Source: CAZVWW01 sp964631265
GTDB taxonomy: Bacteria > Thermotogota > Thermotogae > MWEM01
Length of the DNA: 6,645 nt
Reading direction: 5' to 3'
Assembly (NCBI GenBank): GCA_964631265.1
Contig: CAZVWW010000122.1
Location: 1-6,645 of the forward strand
Made by a program: the position numbers and the translations under genes. This document shows, piece by piece, positions 4,744-6,645 of this stretch. A model generated the notes under the pieces. It had not been told where the DNA came from. It saw only the letters and a program-made list of their open reading frames with translations, and did no database searches. Every line of letters begins with the position of its first letter. The stretch's first letter is position 1.

Positions 4744-6645
4744 TCAGCAGGAGCAATTGTGGAACATAAACGCAAACAGATCGGCCTTTTCCTCGATGGT
4801 CTTTTCAACGGGTTTGCCAAATCCGTGCCCGGCCTTCTGATCCACCCGCAGCAGGATGGGTTGGTTACTGGTGTTCTTCTCCTGTAAGGTGGCGGTATAT
4901 TTAAATGAATGGGCCGGTACAACCCGGTCGTCGTGATCGGCTGTCATCACCATGACCGCGGGGTATTCCTTCTCCTCAATATTATGCAGAGGCGAATAAC
5001 GCAAGAGGTTCTTGAAATGTTTCTCTTCCTCAGGATCACCGTATTCGGAGATCCATCCCCAACCAATCGTAAAGCGATGAAAGCGCAGCGTATCCATGAC
5101 ACCGACCTGTGCAATGACGGTGTTAAAAAGATCAGGCCGTTGATTGGTAACCGCACCCATCAAAAGCCCCCCGTTTGACCCGCCCTGGATGGCCAGTTTC
5201 TCTTTGGATGTATAGCCCTTTTCGATCAGGGTCTCGGCAACCCCAATAAAATCATCGAAAACGTTTTGTTTGTTGAGCAGCATCCCGCCTTTATGCCAGT
5301 CCTCTCCATATTCAGAGCCCCCCCGAAGATTGGCCTGAGCATAAATCCCACCTCTCTCGAGCAGGTAAATGACAGACGGATTGAATGACGGTGTCAAAGG
5401 AATATTAAAGCCGCCATAAGCATAGAGGAGTGTTGGATGAGGCCCTTCTTTCTTCAAATCCCTTTTTCTTGTGATAAAGACCGGAACCTTTGTCCCATCC
5501 TCACTCTCACAGAATATCTGTTCAGTGACAAACGCTGAGGGATTGAAAGATAATGATGGGGTTTTAAACGGGGTTGATGCTCCGGTTCTGCCATCCACAG
5601 CATAAATCCCAAGCGGGGAGGTAAACGAGCCAAACGTGAAGAAGAGATGCTCCGTCTTTTTATCCCCTTTAAATTCATAAACACTGCCAATCCCGGGCAT
5701 CTCAATCTCCGTCTGGCGCTCCCCTTTCATATCGACAACAAAGGCCTTTGAGACCACATCCTTTAGATAATGGGTGATCATCCTTTTCCCGATCTTCCAA
5801 ACGCCCACCAAGGGCTCATCACTCTCAGTGACAAACTCCCGGACAGAGAGACTGTTGCCGTTGACCTGCACGATTTTGTGATTCGGGGCCTCTTGATCGG
5901 TCACAAAGAACAACTCATCCCCTTCAGAACCGATATACTCGAACTCGTTGTCGAACCCCTTAAACAACAACTGAAAGTCCTCTTCATCGTCACGAATGCC
6001 TTTCACATGAATCGCATTTCCATAAGTGCCTTCTGCAGAGCTCAGAATTAAGAATTTATCATTCTCGCTAATCTCCACCCCATGAAAACGGAGCGGATGG
6101 GCCGGGTCTGAATAAACCAGGCGGTCACTCTTTTGATCCGTTCCCAGTTGATGATAAAACACCTTCATGTTTTCGTTTTTCGCTGACAGCTCCTTCCCCT
6201 CTTCAGGCTTGTCATAGCCCGAATAAAAAAAGCCGTCTTTGTACCAGGCCACCCAGGTGAACTTCACCCACTTCAACTCATCGGGCAACAAAGCCTTTTT
6301 TTCCAGGTCCATCACCTTCACCGTCTGCCAGTCACTGCCCGATTGAGCCTCAAGCAGGGCCAGGTATTGGTTATCCTTGGAATGCCCGTTCAGCGTCACC
6401 GAAACAGTTCCGTCTGCAGACAGTTCATTGGGATCGATCAGGACTTCCGGTTCTCCTTCAAAACCCTTCTGCATGTAATAAACGTATTGGTTTCTCAACC
6501 CGTCGTTGTACCCGTAGATGATCCGGCTCCCCACCACCTTCAGCCCGTTGTATTTGGGGAAATTGTACAACTCCCTCAACCGTTTCCGGATTGCGTCCCG
6601 TTGCTCGATCCCGTTTAAAAAAGTTCGTGTCAACTGATTTTGCGC
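4744..6645 (-). CDS. Prolyl oligopeptidase (S9A family serine peptidase), N-terminus outside the window
   Basis: This enzyme cleaves short peptides after proline. The visible frame is 633 codons open to the right edge. TTG 6633-6631 is not the start: the frame continues upstream as AQNQLTRTF, matching the conserved WVEAQN helix of the family, so roughly 50 or more residues are missing. Numbering from that TTG, residues about 30-370 are the seven-bladed beta-propeller that gates the active site. The alpha/beta-hydrolase domain follows. The triad is complete: Ser486 in QGGSNGG, Asp568 in TADHDDRV, with the substrate-binding Arg at 570, and His603 in KAGHGFGKP. Other S9A landmarks are LLYAYGGFN, ANLRGGSEYGEDWHKGG and RYSPLHN. 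It ends in TGA (4746-4744), facing the symmetric terminator. Location cannot be judged because any signal peptide would lie outside the window. The S9A assignment is firm; the physiological substrate is unknown. Confidence 0.96.
   Translation of the reverse strand, partial: AQNQLTRTFLNGIEQRDAIRKRLRELYNFPKYNGLKVVGSRIIYGYNDGLRNQYVYYMQKGFEGEPEVLIDPNELSADGTVSVTLNGHSKDNQYLALLEAQSGSDWQTVKVMDLEKKALLPDELKWVKFTWVAWYKDGFFYSGYDKPEEGKELSAKNENMKVFYHQLGTDQKSDRLVYSDPAHPLRFHGVEISENDKFLILSSAEGTYGNAIHVKGIRDDEEDFQLLFKGFDNEFEYIGSEGDELFFVTDQEAPNHKIVQVNGNSLSVREFVTESDEPLVGVWKIGKRMITHYLKDVVSKAFVVDMKGERQTEIEMPGIGSVYEFKGDKKTEHLFFTFGSFTSPLGIYAVDGRTGASTPFKTPSLSFNPSAFVTEQIFCESEDGTKVPVFITRKRDLKKEGPHPTLLYAYGGFNIPLTPSFNPSVIYLLERGGIYAQANLRGGSEYGEDWHKGGMLLNKQNVFDDFIGVAETLIEKGYTSKEKLAIQGGSNGGLLMGAVTNQRPDLFNTVIAQVGVMDTLRFHRFTIGWGWISEYGDPEEEKHFKNLLRYSPLHNIEEKEYPAVMVMTADHDDRVVPAHSFKYTATLQEKNTSNQPILLRVDQKAGHGFGKPVEKTIEEKADLFAFMFHNCSC

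Noticed and set aside
4416..4756. Small open frames in both directions across the convergent intergenic region
   Set aside because: They run through hairpins and the terminator, overlap the ends of real genes, and show no domain or ribosome site.
4744..6633. TTG 6633 as the true start of the prolyl oligopeptidase
   Set aside because: The frame continues upstream to the window edge with the conserved AQN helix residues, and the family has additional N-terminal sequence.

Overview
The window looks like chromosomal DNA from a Bacillota member, probably a spore-former-like Bacilli or Clostridia relative. It has strong GGAGG-type ribosome binding sites, two TTG or GTG start candidates, a sigma-A-like promoter, and a PadR plus HAAS-domain gene pair typical of that phylum. 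Two runs of exactly 100 N show it is a scaffolded draft assembly, possibly from a metagenome. No species can be named from the sequence alone.

Layout from left to right. (1) Positions 1-1642 hold a two-gene minus-strand operon. A serine hydrolase of the beta-lactamase/class C fold is followed after 2 nt by a HAD-superfamily phosphatase that runs off the left edge. A good promoter (TTGATA-17-TATACT) and two perfect inverted repeats lie upstream. (2) Positions 1679-1990 form a divergent intergenic region with a perfect 14-bp-arm palindrome (1815-1843) and the first N gap. (3) Positions about 1779-3048 on the plus strand hold a PadR repressor overlapping by 4 nt a membrane-type protein. That protein has a HAAS-like N-terminal domain followed by about 100 residues of very regular 5- and 11-residue glycine repeats. 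(4) Positions 3136-4517 on the plus strand hold one gene, split by the second N gap, for a MerR-type HTH fused to a four-cysteine zinc ribbon and a methyltransferase-like domain. (5) Positions 4518-4743 are a convergent intergenic region with a duplicated hairpin sequence and a symmetric terminator. (6) Positions 4744-6645 on the minus strand hold a prolyl oligopeptidase with an intact catalytic triad, lacking only its N-terminus beyond the right edge.

The most useful correction is that both N gaps look false. Each is flanked by the same sequence on both sides (19 bp and 55 bp). Removing the Ns and one copy restores an uninterrupted reading frame in both genes, giving a 408-aa MerR-methyltransferase fusion and a PadR protein with the expected LKKGVL-EII helix junction. 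The repaired PadR frame also shows that the palindromic element is read in frame just before the HTH, where a start codon would normally lie.

Functionally, the centre of the window is a regulatory cluster: PadR probably represses itself and the HAAS/glycine-repeat protein, and a MerR-type sensor follows. The flanking genes are hydrolases (serine hydrolase, HAD phosphatase, prolyl oligopeptidase) with no evident pathway link. I see no CRISPR array, transposase, tRNA or rRNA. The candidate for something poorly described is the PadR/HAAS-glycine-repeat pair followed by the MerR-zinc ribbon-methyltransferase fusion.
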